A stretch of 64,000 nt of DNA from Cupriavidus respiraculi (GCF_914271545.1 NZ_CAJZAH010000001.1:1426001-1490000); one strand, 5' to 3'. Shown: positions 44,147 to 51,792, counted from the first letter of the stretch. A program made the numbers and translations. The notes: generated from the letters alone by a model not told the origin.

Positions 44147-45022
44147 TCACTCCCGATGCAAAGTGGCTGCCGCGGCGGCTGGCTTCGGCATGGCCGCCAG
44201 CGCGCGCAGCGCCGCCAGGCCGTCCCGCTGCGGCGGCCTGTAATCGAGCAGGCGCGACAGCTCGCCCGCGGTGGTTCGTACTTTTTCGACCATGCCCTCC
44301 AGCTGCACGGCGCCGATGTGCGAGGCCGGAATCGTGGCGCCCATCGCGGCCACCACGCGGCCGGTGCGGTCGCGCACCGGCGCGGCGATGGTCGAGATGC
44401 TGGCTTCGAAGAAGCCTTCCTGCAGCACGTAGCCGCGCTCGCGGTCGCGCTGCACCATCTCGTGCAGTGCCTCTACGCTCTGCGGGGTGCTGGGCGAGAA
44501 CACTTCCAGGCACGGCTCCGGATACAGCGCACGCAGTTCGGCCAGCGTCAGGTCCTCCAGCAGCACGCGGCCGAGCACGGTGGCGTGCGCGGGCAGCCGC
44601 GTGCCGACGTTGACGGTGCTGGCGAACGGGCTGGCGGCCACCGACTTGGCGACATAGACGATCGAGCGCCCGTCGCGCACGACGAGGTTGCACGGGTACT
44701 GGATGTCGTCGCGCAGCCGGTCCAGCAACGGGCGGCCGAGTTCGGTCAGCTCCAGCGAGGCCAGATACTCGAAACCCAGCCGCAGCACCGCCATGCCCAG
44801 CCGGTACTCGCGGCCCTCGGTGCGTTCGATGAAGCCCATGGACTCCAGCGTGGCCAGCAGCCGGAACACCGTCGAGCGCGGCGCCTTGAGGCGGCGCGCC
44901 AGCTCGGCCGCGGACAGCGTGCGCTGGCGGCCGCTGAACTCGCCCAGCAGGCGCAGTCCGCGTTCCAGTCCCGGCACGATGTATTTGTCCTGCGGGTCTT
45001 CCGGCAAGAGAGCATTGGTCAT
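44147..45022 (-). CDS. IclR-family regulator, paralogue B
   Basis: A 291-aa close relative of the IclR regulator at 27917-28741, with the same HTH core (LSAAELARRLKAPRSTVFRLL) and effector domain. It differs mainly at the N-terminus and in a ~25-residue Ala-rich tail. It lies in the middle of the Rieske cluster, 10 bases after the SDR-fold gene start region and 56 bases before the cupin gene. A Met four codons upstream (45034) is also possible. It may bind the same palindrome as its paralogue, giving cross-regulation of both operons (inference). Confidence 0.9.
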   Translation of the reverse strand: MTNALLPEDPQDKYIVPGLERGLRLLGEFSGRQRTLSAAELARRLKAPRSTVFRLLATLESMGFIERTEGREYRLGMAVLRLGFEYLASLELTELGRPLLDRLRDDIQYPCNLVVRDGRSIVYVAKSVAASPFASTVNVGTRLPAHATVLGRVLLEDLTLAELRALYPEPCLEVFSPSTPQSVEALHEMVQRDRERGYVLQEGFFEASISTIAAPVRDRTGRVVAAMGATIPASHIGAVQLEGMVEKVRTTAGELSRLLDYRPPQRDGLAALRALAAMPKPAAAAATLHRE

Positions 45023-45078
45023 GTGTGACAGCATTGGCTGCCGGCGCGAGGAAAGCGCGCCGGCATCTGCATCGTGGT

Positions 45079-45615
45079 TCAGCGCTTGACCTTGGTCAGC
45101 GGGTGATCGGGCGGATAGGTCGGGGTGATCGGCTTCTTGGCGCCGAGCATCACGCACATCAGCGCGTCCTCCTCGCCGATATTGATTTCCTCGCGGTACA
45201 CGCCCGGCGGCACCGACACCAGGTCCCGTTCGGTCAGGATGGTCTCGTAGCGCTCGCCGTCCTTCTCCAGCACCAGCTTGAGCTTGCCGCGCAGCACGAA
45301 GAACACTTCCTCGACGTCGGTGTGCAGGTGCGACGGGCCTTCGTGGCCGGCCGGGATGATCATGGTCGAGAACGTGAAGTGTTCCGACGGCACGGTGTTG
45401 GTATCGGTGGCCACGCCGGTGCCGCCCGTGCCCAGGTAGCGCATCTGCGCACGGCGGTATTTCGGGTCGTAGTCGGCCTGGAACTTCAGCGCGTCCCAGT
45501 CGTAGCGGCGGGTGGAAAAGCGGGCGACCCGGCTCTCCATCCACTGGTCGAACGAGGCGCCTTCGGGTTGCTCCCAGGTCCGCTTCATGTCTTGTTGTTG
45601 GGAAAGATCGCTCAT
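45079..45615 (-). CDS. Cupin-domain protein
   Basis: A 178-aa single-cupin protein. The metal motif is in GPSHLHTDVEEVFFVLRGK (H-x-H and Glu), with a second conserved part around PPGVYREEIN and a late Cys-Met strand. The N-terminal ~60 residues (TWEQPEGASFDQWMESRVARF) lie outside the core. Candidate roles are a small metal-dependent dioxygenase, an isomerase or a ligand-binding accessory protein. It sits between the SDR and IclR genes in the Rieske cluster, 17 bases after the SDR gene. The sequence does not settle the role. Confidence 0.82.
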   Translation of the reverse strand: MSDLSQQQDMKRTWEQPEGASFDQWMESRVARFSTRRYDWDALKFQADYDPKYRRAQMRYLGTGGTGVATDTNTVPSEHFTFSTMIIPAGHEGPSHLHTDVEEVFFVLRGKLKLVLEKDGERYETILTERDLVSVPPGVYREEINIGEEDALMCVMLGAKKPITPTYPPDHPLTKVKR

Positions 45616-45632
45616 GTGGATTCCTTCTGTCC

Positions 45633-46418
45633 TCAGTGCATGACAAAGCCGCCGTTGACGGCCAGGGTCTGGCCGGTCACGAAGCGGGAAAGATCGGAAA
45701 GGGCGAACAACACGGCGCCGCAGACGTCTGCCGGCAGTTGTTCGCGCGAAATCGCGCGTTGCTCGCGATAGAGCTCATGCCTCTTCTGGGGCACGTACTC
45801 GGTCGCCTCGACCAGCGTCAGGCCGGGCGCTACTGCATTGACGGTGATGTTGCCGGTGCCCAGTTCGCGCGACAGCGAACGGGTCATGCCGATGATGGCG
45901 CTCTTGCTCGCCACGTAGGCCAGCAGGTTGGGCGCGCCCCACAGCGGCGTGTCGGAGGCCAGGTTGACGATGGCGCCGCGGCCGCTGGCGCGCAGCGCCG
46001 GCTCGCAGGCGGCCGTCATCAGCCAGGTGCCGCGCACGTTCACGTTCATCACGCGGTCCCAGGTGGCGATGTCGATGTCGCCCGCGGCGCGGCCGCCCGA
46101 ATCGGTGACCGCCGCGTTGTTGACGAGGCCATCGAGCCCACCCAGCGCCTGGACCGCCTGCGCCGCGCAGGCGCGCACCGATTCCGGGTCGCCCAGGTCC
46201 AGCGTCAGCGGCACGGCGGTGAAACCGCGCTCGCGCAGCGCCGCGGCCTCCTGCTCCAGGCGCTCGGTGAGGATGTCGGCCATCGCCACGGCCGCGCCGG
46301 CTTCGGCGATGGCGGTGGCGAACGCGAGGCCCAGGCCGCGCGCTGCGCCCGTCACCAGTACCCTGCGCCCGGCCAGCAGCTTGCCGCCTTGAATGTCATC
46401 GGCACGGCGCTCAGACAT
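45633..46418 (-). CDS. SDR dehydrogenase of the Rieske cluster
   Basis: A 261-aa classical SDR with intact motifs: TGAARGLG near residue 24, an Asp-Ile pair after the second strand (MADILTE) pointing to NAD(H), NNAAV and the active-site Ser followed by Y-V-A-S-K. Its start overlaps the Rieske oxygenase stop by 8 bases, so the two are coupled in translation. A fitting role is oxidation of the cis-diol or alcohol formed by the oxygenase, regenerating NADH for the reductase. Confidence 0.92.
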   Translation of the reverse strand: MSERRADDIQGGKLLAGRRVLVTGAARGLGLAFATAIAEAGAAVAMADILTERLEQEAAALRERGFTAVPLTLDLGDPESVRACAAQAVQALGGLDGLVNNAAVTDSGGRAAGDIDIATWDRVMNVNVRGTWLMTAACEPALRASGRGAIVNLASDTPLWGAPNLLAYVASKSAIIGMTRSLSRELGTGNITVNAVAPGLTLVEATEYVPQKRHELYREQRAISREQLPADVCGAVLFALSDLSRFVTGQTLAVNGGFVMH

Positions 46419-47475
46419 GGTTCGCTACCCCGGCCGCCGGCTTGACCATGGCGATCGGCTCGTCGGCGACCTCGGCCTCGGCGCGCCGGCGCAGCAGGCG
46501 GCGCACGCGGGTGATGCCGACGTCGTGCTGGTACAGCATCTCGTGGTCGCGCGCATTGGGCGCCATCGATTCGAGCACCACGCGGTCCTGCTCGAGCACG
46601 TCCCAGTGCAGTCCTTCCAGCCGGTTGCGATACAGGAAGCGCCAGACGTCGCGCTCCCAGCCGCTGACGTTGCGGGTACGCCAGAAGAACACCATGCAAT
46701 GCTCCTCGTCCACCGGCGTGGCCATGCCGACGATGCCGAACGGACCGCCCGGGCCCACCTTGGCGCGGTACGGAATGGCAAGGCGCAGCCACAGGGTGCC
46801 GGTTTCGCCGAACTCGACCCAGTCGAAGTTGACGCCGCGCTGGCCGGTCTTCTCGAACATCAGGCCGTGCTCGGTCTCGCGCACCGCCATCACCGCCTGC
46901 TTCTCGCCGCTGGCCATCGAATGCGACACCGCGTGCAGGTAGGCGCCGTGCATCGGGTCCATGACGTTGTCGATGGCGTAGCGGTAGTTGCAGTCCCAAT
47001 GCGCGACGCAAAGGAAGTTGCTGTGCTCGTCGCTAACCAGTTCCTCCGGCAGGCGCAGTTCGTCGGCGCTGCCTTCGCCTTGCGGCGCGCGGTCGCCGAA
47101 CCACAGGAAGATCGCACCGGCGCGTTCCTGCACCGGGTAACTGCGCACGCAGGTCTTGCCCTCGAGCGGACAGCTGTCGACGGCCGGCACGCTCTTGACC
47201 TGGCCATCGCCGCCGACCTCGACGCCGTGGTACCAGCAGGCGACGCGGTCGCCCAGGTTCCAGCCCATCGACAGGCGGGCGCCGCGGTGCGGGCAGCGGT
47301 CTTCCAGCGCGTGGACCTGGCCGGCGTTGTCGCGCCACAGCACGATGTTCTGGCCCAGGCGCGTGATGCCGATCGGGGCGTGGGTCACCGACCACGAGGC
47401 GGTGACGGGATACCAGTAGTTGCGCAGGCCGGTGTTGAGGCGGGCTTCGGCGCGGGCTTGCTTGTTCGATTCCAT
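46411..47475 (-). CDS. Rieske non-heme iron aromatic oxygenase
   Basis: A 354-aa oxygenase of the phthalate/vanillate (VanA-like) type. The Rieske [2Fe-2S] ligands are C61-x-H63 (CPHRGARLS) and C80-x2-H83 (CWYHG). The mononuclear iron site is H176 and H181 with D173 and N170 in DNVMDPMHGAYLH. No separate beta subunit is present, typical of homotrimeric group members using a VanB-type reductase. The enzyme should mono- or dioxygenate, or demethylate, an aromatic acid. It is the second gene of the operon, 66 bases after the small HTH-like gene. Confidence 0.94.
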   Translation of the reverse strand: MESNKQARAEARLNTGLRNYWYPVTASWSVTHAPIGITRLGQNIVLWRDNAGQVHALEDRCPHRGARLSMGWNLGDRVACWYHGVEVGGDGQVKSVPAVDSCPLEGKTCVRSYPVQERAGAIFLWFGDRAPQGEGSADELRLPEELVSDEHSNFLCVAHWDCNYRYAIDNVMDPMHGAYLHAVSHSMASGEKQAVMAVRETEHGLMFEKTGQRGVNFDWVEFGETGTLWLRLAIPYRAKVGPGGPFGIVGMATPVDEEHCMVFFWRTRNVSGWERDVWRFLYRNRLEGLHWDVLEQDRVVLESMAPNARDHEMLYQHDVGITRVRRLLRRRAEAEVADEPIAMVKPAAGVANHV

Positions 47476-47541
47476 GTTCTTTCTCTTGCGGGGTGCGGGC
47501 CTGATGAGCGTGCGGTGCGGGACCGGTCGGTCGGGGCCCGG

Positions 47542-47847
47542 TCAGGCGCCGAGCCGGCGGATTTCGGCGAGGAAGCGCTCTTCGGTCCAGCCCTGGCCGT
47601 CGCTGGTCATGAAGCCGGCGCGGTTGAAGCTGCGCACGATGTCCTCCGGCGTTTTCGCGCCGCCCTCGAAGGCGGCCTCGAGCGCGTCGCCCAGCGCGTT
47701 CTCGTAGGCGGTCGGCACGGCGGCGCGGGTCTGCCACACGATGTTGGGCACCTTGCCGGGACGCTCGATATAGCCCTTGCCGGCGACGTTGTTGGGGGCG
47801 GGCCGCTCCCAGGGCGCCAGGTTGGGGTTGTAGGCGAGGTCATCCAT
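47542..47847 (-). CDS. Small HTH-like protein leading the Rieske operon
   Basis: A 101-aa protein without signal peptide. The N-terminal half is Pro/Asn-rich (NPNLAPWERPAPNNVAGKGY). The C-terminal half, ALEAAFEGGAKTPEDIVRSF with MTSDGQGWTEERFLAEIRRL after it, resembles the helix-turn-helix seen in resolvase-type recombinase C-termini, where 'recombinase-like HTH' small proteins are named. No catalytic recombinase part exists. Position as first gene, directly behind the operator, suggests a small accessory or regulatory subunit for the oxygenase system. Function unknown. Confidence 0.7.
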   Translation of the reverse strand: MDDLAYNPNLAPWERPAPNNVAGKGYIERPGKVPNIVWQTRAAVPTAYENALGDALEAAFEGGAKTPEDIVRSFNRAGFMTSDGQGWTEERFLAEIRRLGA

Positions 47848-47889
47848 TGCGCTTCTCCTTGCTCGTTGCCGGCTACCGAATCGCGTCTC

Positions 47890-47924
47890 GTTTTATGTAT
47901 GAAACGCTGATCCAGATATTGAAC
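47890..47924 (-). promoter_or_regulatory. Tandem palindromic operator, Rieske operon
   Basis: Strong site GTTTTATGTATGAAAC at 47890-47905, 42 bp upstream of the first start codon. A degenerate site GATCCAGATATTGAAC begins 19 bp farther upstream at 47909. On the minus strand a weak promoter-like pair, TTGTCT and CAATAT with 17 bases between, overlaps the distal site. An ATTAGGGTTTA element lies about 74 bp upstream of the strong site. Confidence 0.7.
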
Positions 47925-48112
47925 ACAGTTGAGACTATAGACAACCGTCTCTCGGAATTTGATTAGGGTTTACCCCTCGGACTGGCCGTTTGTCAGTTTC
48001 GGTCGCCGCCCCGGCGGCACAAGAGGTCGTCAGGCCACTGCCGCGGCGGCGCTTGGACGCCGGCGTTCCGCTGTCAGCGGAAAGCAAGCGCCATGCGCCC
48101 TCCCGGGGGCGT

Positions 48113-49006
48113 TCAGGCGGCGCGGATCCACCGCGCGACCGCGGCGCCCTGTTCGACGTAGCAGGCGTGGCCCGCGTCGGGAATCAGCGTGAAAGGCAGG
48201 CCGAAGCGCTCGGCGAGCGCCGCGCAGGCGTCGGGTGGCGTGACCACGTCCTGCGCGCCGCAGGCGACGCGGACGTCCAGCCCGGCGGGCCGGGCCTGCA
48301 GATACCGGTCGATGGCGTCGCCGCACAGCATGGCTACGGCCTGGCGGTAGCCGGCGGGGTCCAGGCGCTCCATGTTCCGGCGCACCCAGGCCCGCGCGCC
48401 TTCGTCGGCGTCGGGACCCAGCAGGCGCTCCGGCCCCCGCGCGGCGAGGCCGGGCACGCCGAGCCGCTCGAGCGCCTCCAGCCGCTGCACGGCGACTTGC
48501 CGCGACTTCTCTTCCTGGCCCGGGCCGCCATAGCCCTGCGCGGGACTGACCAGCAGCAGCCGGGAGGGCAGCCATTGCGGATCGGCTTGCGCGACATAGG
48601 CCGCCGCCATCGGCGCGCCAAGCGAATGGCCGACGATCACGTCCGGGCGCAGGTCCAGCACGCGCAGCATCGCCTGCAGCGAACGCGCATAGTCGGCGGC
48701 CATGGGCGCCTCCGCCGGCAGGGGCGTCGAATTGCCATAGCCGGGCGCGTCCCAGGCGAGCACCCGCGCGTGGCCGGCCAGCAGGCTCGCGCATGGCAGC
48801 CAGGACGGCGCGCCGGAACTGATGCCATGCAGCAGCACGATTACCGGCCCCTGGCCCCCACCGCGACGGCAGCCGATCTGCGCCACGTCGCCGGTGCTTT
48901 CGCCCGCCGCGCTGGGCAGCCGCACGATTTCCTCGGCGAACGTGCTTTCCAGGCGCGCCAACTCGACGCTGTCCAGCCCTTCGGTAAGCGCCGTCTTATG
49001 TTCCAT
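48113..49006 (-). CDS. Alpha/beta hydrolase, C-C bond hydrolase-like
   Basis: A 297-aa alpha/beta hydrolase: oxyanion loop LLHGISSGAPSW, nucleophile S128 in GHSLGA, a late Asp in CGAQDVVTPP and the His of DAGHACYVE. The overall layout resembles meta-cleavage-product hydrolases, which split the product of extradiol ring opening; an esterase is the alternative. The VOC dioxygenase-like gene in the neighbouring operon makes the former attractive. It has its own operator, which covers the ATG at 49006. No strong ribosome site precedes that ATG, so a later start cannot be excluded. Confidence 0.83.
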   Translation of the reverse strand: MEHKTALTEGLDSVELARLESTFAEEIVRLPSAAGESTGDVAQIGCRRGGGQGPVIVLLHGISSGAPSWLPCASLLAGHARVLAWDAPGYGNSTPLPAEAPMAADYARSLQAMLRVLDLRPDVIVGHSLGAPMAAAYVAQADPQWLPSRLLLVSPAQGYGGPGQEEKSRQVAVQRLEALERLGVPGLAARGPERLLGPDADEGARAWVRRNMERLDPAGYRQAVAMLCGDAIDRYLQARPAGLDVRVACGAQDVVTPPDACAALAERFGLPFTLIPDAGHACYVEQGAAVARWIRAA

Positions 49007-49034
49007 ATATGAAACCTATGTTTGGTAATAAAAC
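49000..49034 (-). promoter_or_regulatory. Tandem palindromic operator overlapping hydrolase start
   Basis: Strong site GTTCCATATATGAAAC at 49000-49015 spans the ATG of the hydrolase (49004-49006 on the minus strand). A looser copy, TGTTTGGTAATAAAAC, begins 19 bp upstream at 49019 and keeps the GTTT/AAAC arms. A TAGGGTAAA element follows at 49072-49080. Confidence 0.62.
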
Positions 49035-49519
49035 CTTGGGACTATAGTCGGCTCTTTTCGCGGTGGCAGCCTAGGGTAAATCCCTAGTAAAAATCCCGCG
49101 GCGCGCCGGTGTGGCTGCGTATGCGCACCACATTGAAGCGCTTGTGCGCGCGACCGGCAGCGGCCCCGCCGGCAAAAGCCCCGTAGCGCCAAGGGTTTCC
49201 GTCCGCTGCCCCGAGAGCGGGCCCCGATCCATCCCCGCGCATCGCTGCACCGCCTCAGGGAAACCCCTCGGACCACGGGTGCCGCAGGCGTCGCGCCCGG
49301 GCGGCACTAGGGAATTCCCGCCCCTTACGGTTTCGAAAACTCCCGCTATATTCGCTCCAACGTTTTCTATGTGATTCGTGGTTTTATATATGAAACGCAA
49401 AGAAAGCGATACAGAGGGTCGCCGTCACCCGTACCCGGCCCACCGGGACACCACGGCGTCCCGCCGGCCATCCCCGGCGGGAACCACACCAAGACCACGG
49501 ATTTGGAGAAGGAATCGAG
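49007..49519. other. Divergent intergenic region, hydrolase / porin
   Basis: 513 bases with operator pairs at both ends (49000-49034 and 49362-49396). A TAGGGTAAATCCCTA near-palindrome lies at 49072-49086. The middle (about 49100-49320) is GC-rich, with no convincing gene, hairpin or hexamer pair. Small open frames there lack family character. Confidence 0.6.
49362..49396 (+). promoter_or_regulatory. Tandem palindromic operator, porin gene
   Basis: Strong site GTTTTATATATGAAAC at 49381-49396, 123 bp upstream of the porin start. A degenerate copy GTTTTCTATGTGATTC (12 of 16 matching) begins exactly 19 bp upstream at 49362. Relative to the gene, order and spacing equal those at the three minus-strand promoters. 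Confidence 0.7.
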
Positions 49520-50626
49520 ATGAACTTTGGACGGATCGCATCAACGGCCATCGCGGCCTCGGCCGCGGCACTGCCCATGCTGGCTTCGGCGCAATCCTCG
49601 GTGACGCTGTACGGCGTGATCGACACCGGCGTCGAGTACGTGAACAACGTGGGTGCGAACAAGGACGGCCTGTTCCGCGTGCCCAACCTGACCGCGACGG
49701 TGCCCTCGCGCTGGGGCCTGCGCGGCAGCGAAGACCTGGGCGGTGGCCTGAAGGCGAATTTCGCCCTCGAATCCGGCTTCTCCCCCGATAGCGGCACGGC
49801 CAACCAGGGCGGCCGGCTGTTCGGGCGCCAGGCTTGGGTGGGGCTGTCCGGTCCGTGGGGTCAGGTGTCCGTGGGCCGCCAGTACACCATGCTGTTCTGG
49901 GCCATTCTCGATTCCGACACGCTGGGCCCGAACATCTACGGCTCCGGCTCGCTGGACAACTATCTGCCCAACACCCGCGCCGACAACACCGTCGCGTACA
50001 AAGGCAAGTTCGGCGGCTTCACCGTTGGCGCCACCTACAGCTTCGGCCGCGATGCGGTGAACGCGGGCCCCAGCCCCGCCGGCACCAACTGCGCCGGCGA
50101 AAATCCGGCCGACAGCCGTGCCTGCCGCGAATGGTCCGCGCTGCTCGCCTACGACACCAAGCAGTGGGGCGTGCATGCCGCCTACGATTCGCTGCGCGGC
50201 GGCCCGGGCGCGTTCGGCGGCCTGACCAGCAGCAGCCTCTCGGACGACCGCCTGTCGGTGGGCGGCTACGTGTTGCTGGACCGCACCAAGCTGGGCATCG
50301 GCGTGATCCGCCGCGACAACGAAGGCAGCCCCACGCCGCGCAGCGAGCTGTACTACCTCGGCGCCGCCTACGACATCACGCCGCGCTTCAACCTGGCCGG
50401 CCAGGCGTACTTCCTGAACTATCACAACAGCGACAACCAATCGATGCTGTTCACGGTGCGCGGCACCTACGCGTTCTCCAAGCGCACCTCGATCTACGCC
50501 ACCGCCGGCTATATCAATAACGACGGCAACCTGACCACGTCGGTCAGCGGCGGCTCGGTGGGCTCGAACACCACGCCCGGCGGCAACCAGCTGGGCACGA
50601 TGATCGGCATCAAGCACGTCTTCTGA
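49520..50626 (+). CDS. Outer-membrane porin (beta-proteobacterial type)
   Basis: A 368-aa porin: signal peptide ending ASA (about residue 24), then QSSVTLYGVIDTGVEYVNN, the standard first beta strand. GLRGSEDLGGGLKANFALESGF and GRQAWVGLSGPWGQVSVGRQ follow, and the chain ends in a C-terminal Phe (GIKHVF) for outer-membrane assembly. It forms a 16-strand trimeric channel. A GGAGAAGGAA ribosome site precedes the ATG. With the Bug receptor behind it and the shared operator in front, it is probably the outer-membrane entry route for the regulon's substrate. Confidence 0.94.
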   Translation: MNFGRIASTAIAASAAALPMLASAQSSVTLYGVIDTGVEYVNNVGANKDGLFRVPNLTATVPSRWGLRGSEDLGGGLKANFALESGFSPDSGTANQGGRLFGRQAWVGLSGPWGQVSVGRQYTMLFWAILDSDTLGPNIYGSGSLDNYLPNTRADNTVAYKGKFGGFTVGATYSFGRDAVNAGPSPAGTNCAGENPADSRACREWSALLAYDTKQWGVHAAYDSLRGGPGAFGGLTSSSLSDDRLSVGGYVLLDRTKLGIGVIRRDNEGSPTPRSELYYLGAAYDITPRFNLAGQAYFLNYHNSDNQSMLFTVRGTYAFSKRTSIYATAGYINNDGNLTTSVSGGSVGSNTTPGGNQLGTMIGIKHVF

Positions 50627-50631
50627 GCACG

Positions 50632-50680
50632 GGCGGTACGGCCCGGCATGGCGCGCATCTTGCGCCCGGGCCGTACCGCC
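50632..50680 (+). terminator. Hairpin between porin and Bug genes
   Basis: A perfect 15-bp inverted repeat, GGCGGTACGGCCCGG (50632-50646) and CCGGGCCGTACCGCC (50666-50680), with a 19-base loop. It lies a few bases after the porin stop. It has no T-run and may act as an attenuator or mRNA 3' stabiliser, so that porin is made in excess over the receptor. Confidence 0.6.
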
Positions 50681-50752
50681 AGCGCCCTGCCCGTTTCCAT
50701 TGCGCACGGTGCCCCGCGCCGGCACGCACGTCATCCACCGAGGTACCAGAAC

Positions 50753-51766
50753 ATGAAGTCAGCAAGTCGCCCCCGCTCCCCGGTCCGCCGCATGGCGCTG
50801 GCCGCGTTCACCGCCTTCGCCGCCGCCGCCACCGTGGGCGGCATCGGCGCCGCGCATGCGCAGGCGTATCCGACCAAGCCCATCACCATCGTCGTCGCGT
50901 ACCCCGCGGGCGGCGACACCGACGTGCTCGCGCGCATGATCGCCGAGAAGCTGTCGATCCGCCTGAAGCAGTCGGTGGTGGTGGAAAACCGCACCGGCGC
51001 CGCCGGCACCATCGGCAGCGCCTACGTGGCCAAGGCCGCGCCGGACGGCTACACGCTGCTCGCCGCGCCCAATACCGTGGCGTTGGCACCGCTGGTGCTC
51101 AAGTCCGGCTCGGGCGCCGTCTACGACGTGCAGCGCGACTTCACCCCGATCGTCCAGACCGGCTTCCAGTCGCTGTTCGTGGTGGTCAGCAAGAACACCG
51201 GCATCGCCAAGGTCGGCGACCTGGTCACGCGCGCCAAGGCCGGCACGGTCTCGACCTACGCGACCCCGGGCAACGGCTCGCCCATGCACGTGCTCGGCGA
51301 GCTGTTCAACAAGGCCGCGGGCGTCAGCATCGCGCAGGTACCGTACCGCGGCACGGCGCCGGCGGTGGTCGACGTGCTAGGCGGCCAGGTGCCGATGACC
51401 TACTCCACCTACGGCGCGGTCTACCAGCATGTGAACACGGGCCAGCTCGTGCCCATCGCCGTGGCCGACCAGAAGCGCTCGCCGTTCGCGCCGAATGTGC
51501 CCACGCTGGTGGAGCTGGGCTACAAGGACGTCGAGGTCAGCGCGTGGCAGGGCCTGCTCGGGCCCAAGGGCATGTCGCCGGAGCTGGTGCGCACGCTCAA
51601 CACCCACGTCAACGAGATCCTGAAGATGCCGGACATCGTGCAGAAGATGGCCACGTTCGGCATCAGCCCGGTCGGCGGCGAACCCGGCGTGCTCGCCAAG
51701 GTGATCGCGGGCGATGCCACGCGCTACGCGAAGATCGTCAAGGAGTTCGGCATCCAGGCCGACTGA
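50753..51766 (+). CDS. Bug/TctC-family receptor behind the porin gene
   Basis: A 337-aa receptor with a long basic signal peptide ending AHAQA (about residue 37). Bug loops include PITIVVAYPAGGDTDVLARM, VENRTGAAGTIGSAYVAKAAPDGYTLL and the tail KIVKEFGIQAD. It resembles the Bug at 33545-34531 more than the other receptors in the window, and both genes lie under the same operator type. It is probably a periplasmic binder for the substrate admitted by the porin. Confidence 0.92.
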   Translation: MKSASRPRSPVRRMALAAFTAFAAAATVGGIGAAHAQAYPTKPITIVVAYPAGGDTDVLARMIAEKLSIRLKQSVVVENRTGAAGTIGSAYVAKAAPDGYTLLAAPNTVALAPLVLKSGSGAVYDVQRDFTPIVQTGFQSLFVVVSKNTGIAKVGDLVTRAKAGTVSTYATPGNGSPMHVLGELFNKAAGVSIAQVPYRGTAPAVVDVLGGQVPMTYSTYGAVYQHVNTGQLVPIAVADQKRSPFAPNVPTLVELGYKDVEVSAWQGLLGPKGMSPELVRTLNTHVNEILKMPDIVQKMATFGISPVGGEPGVLAKVIAGDATRYAKIVKEFGIQAD

Positions 51767-51792
51767 AGACGCAGACACGGCGCCTTCCATGC

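Noticed and set aside
47542-47847. Remnant of a site-specific recombinase, hence a mobile element
   Set aside because: Only an HTH-like stretch is present, with no catalytic domain, no repeats and no other mobile genes; the gene looks intact and operonic.
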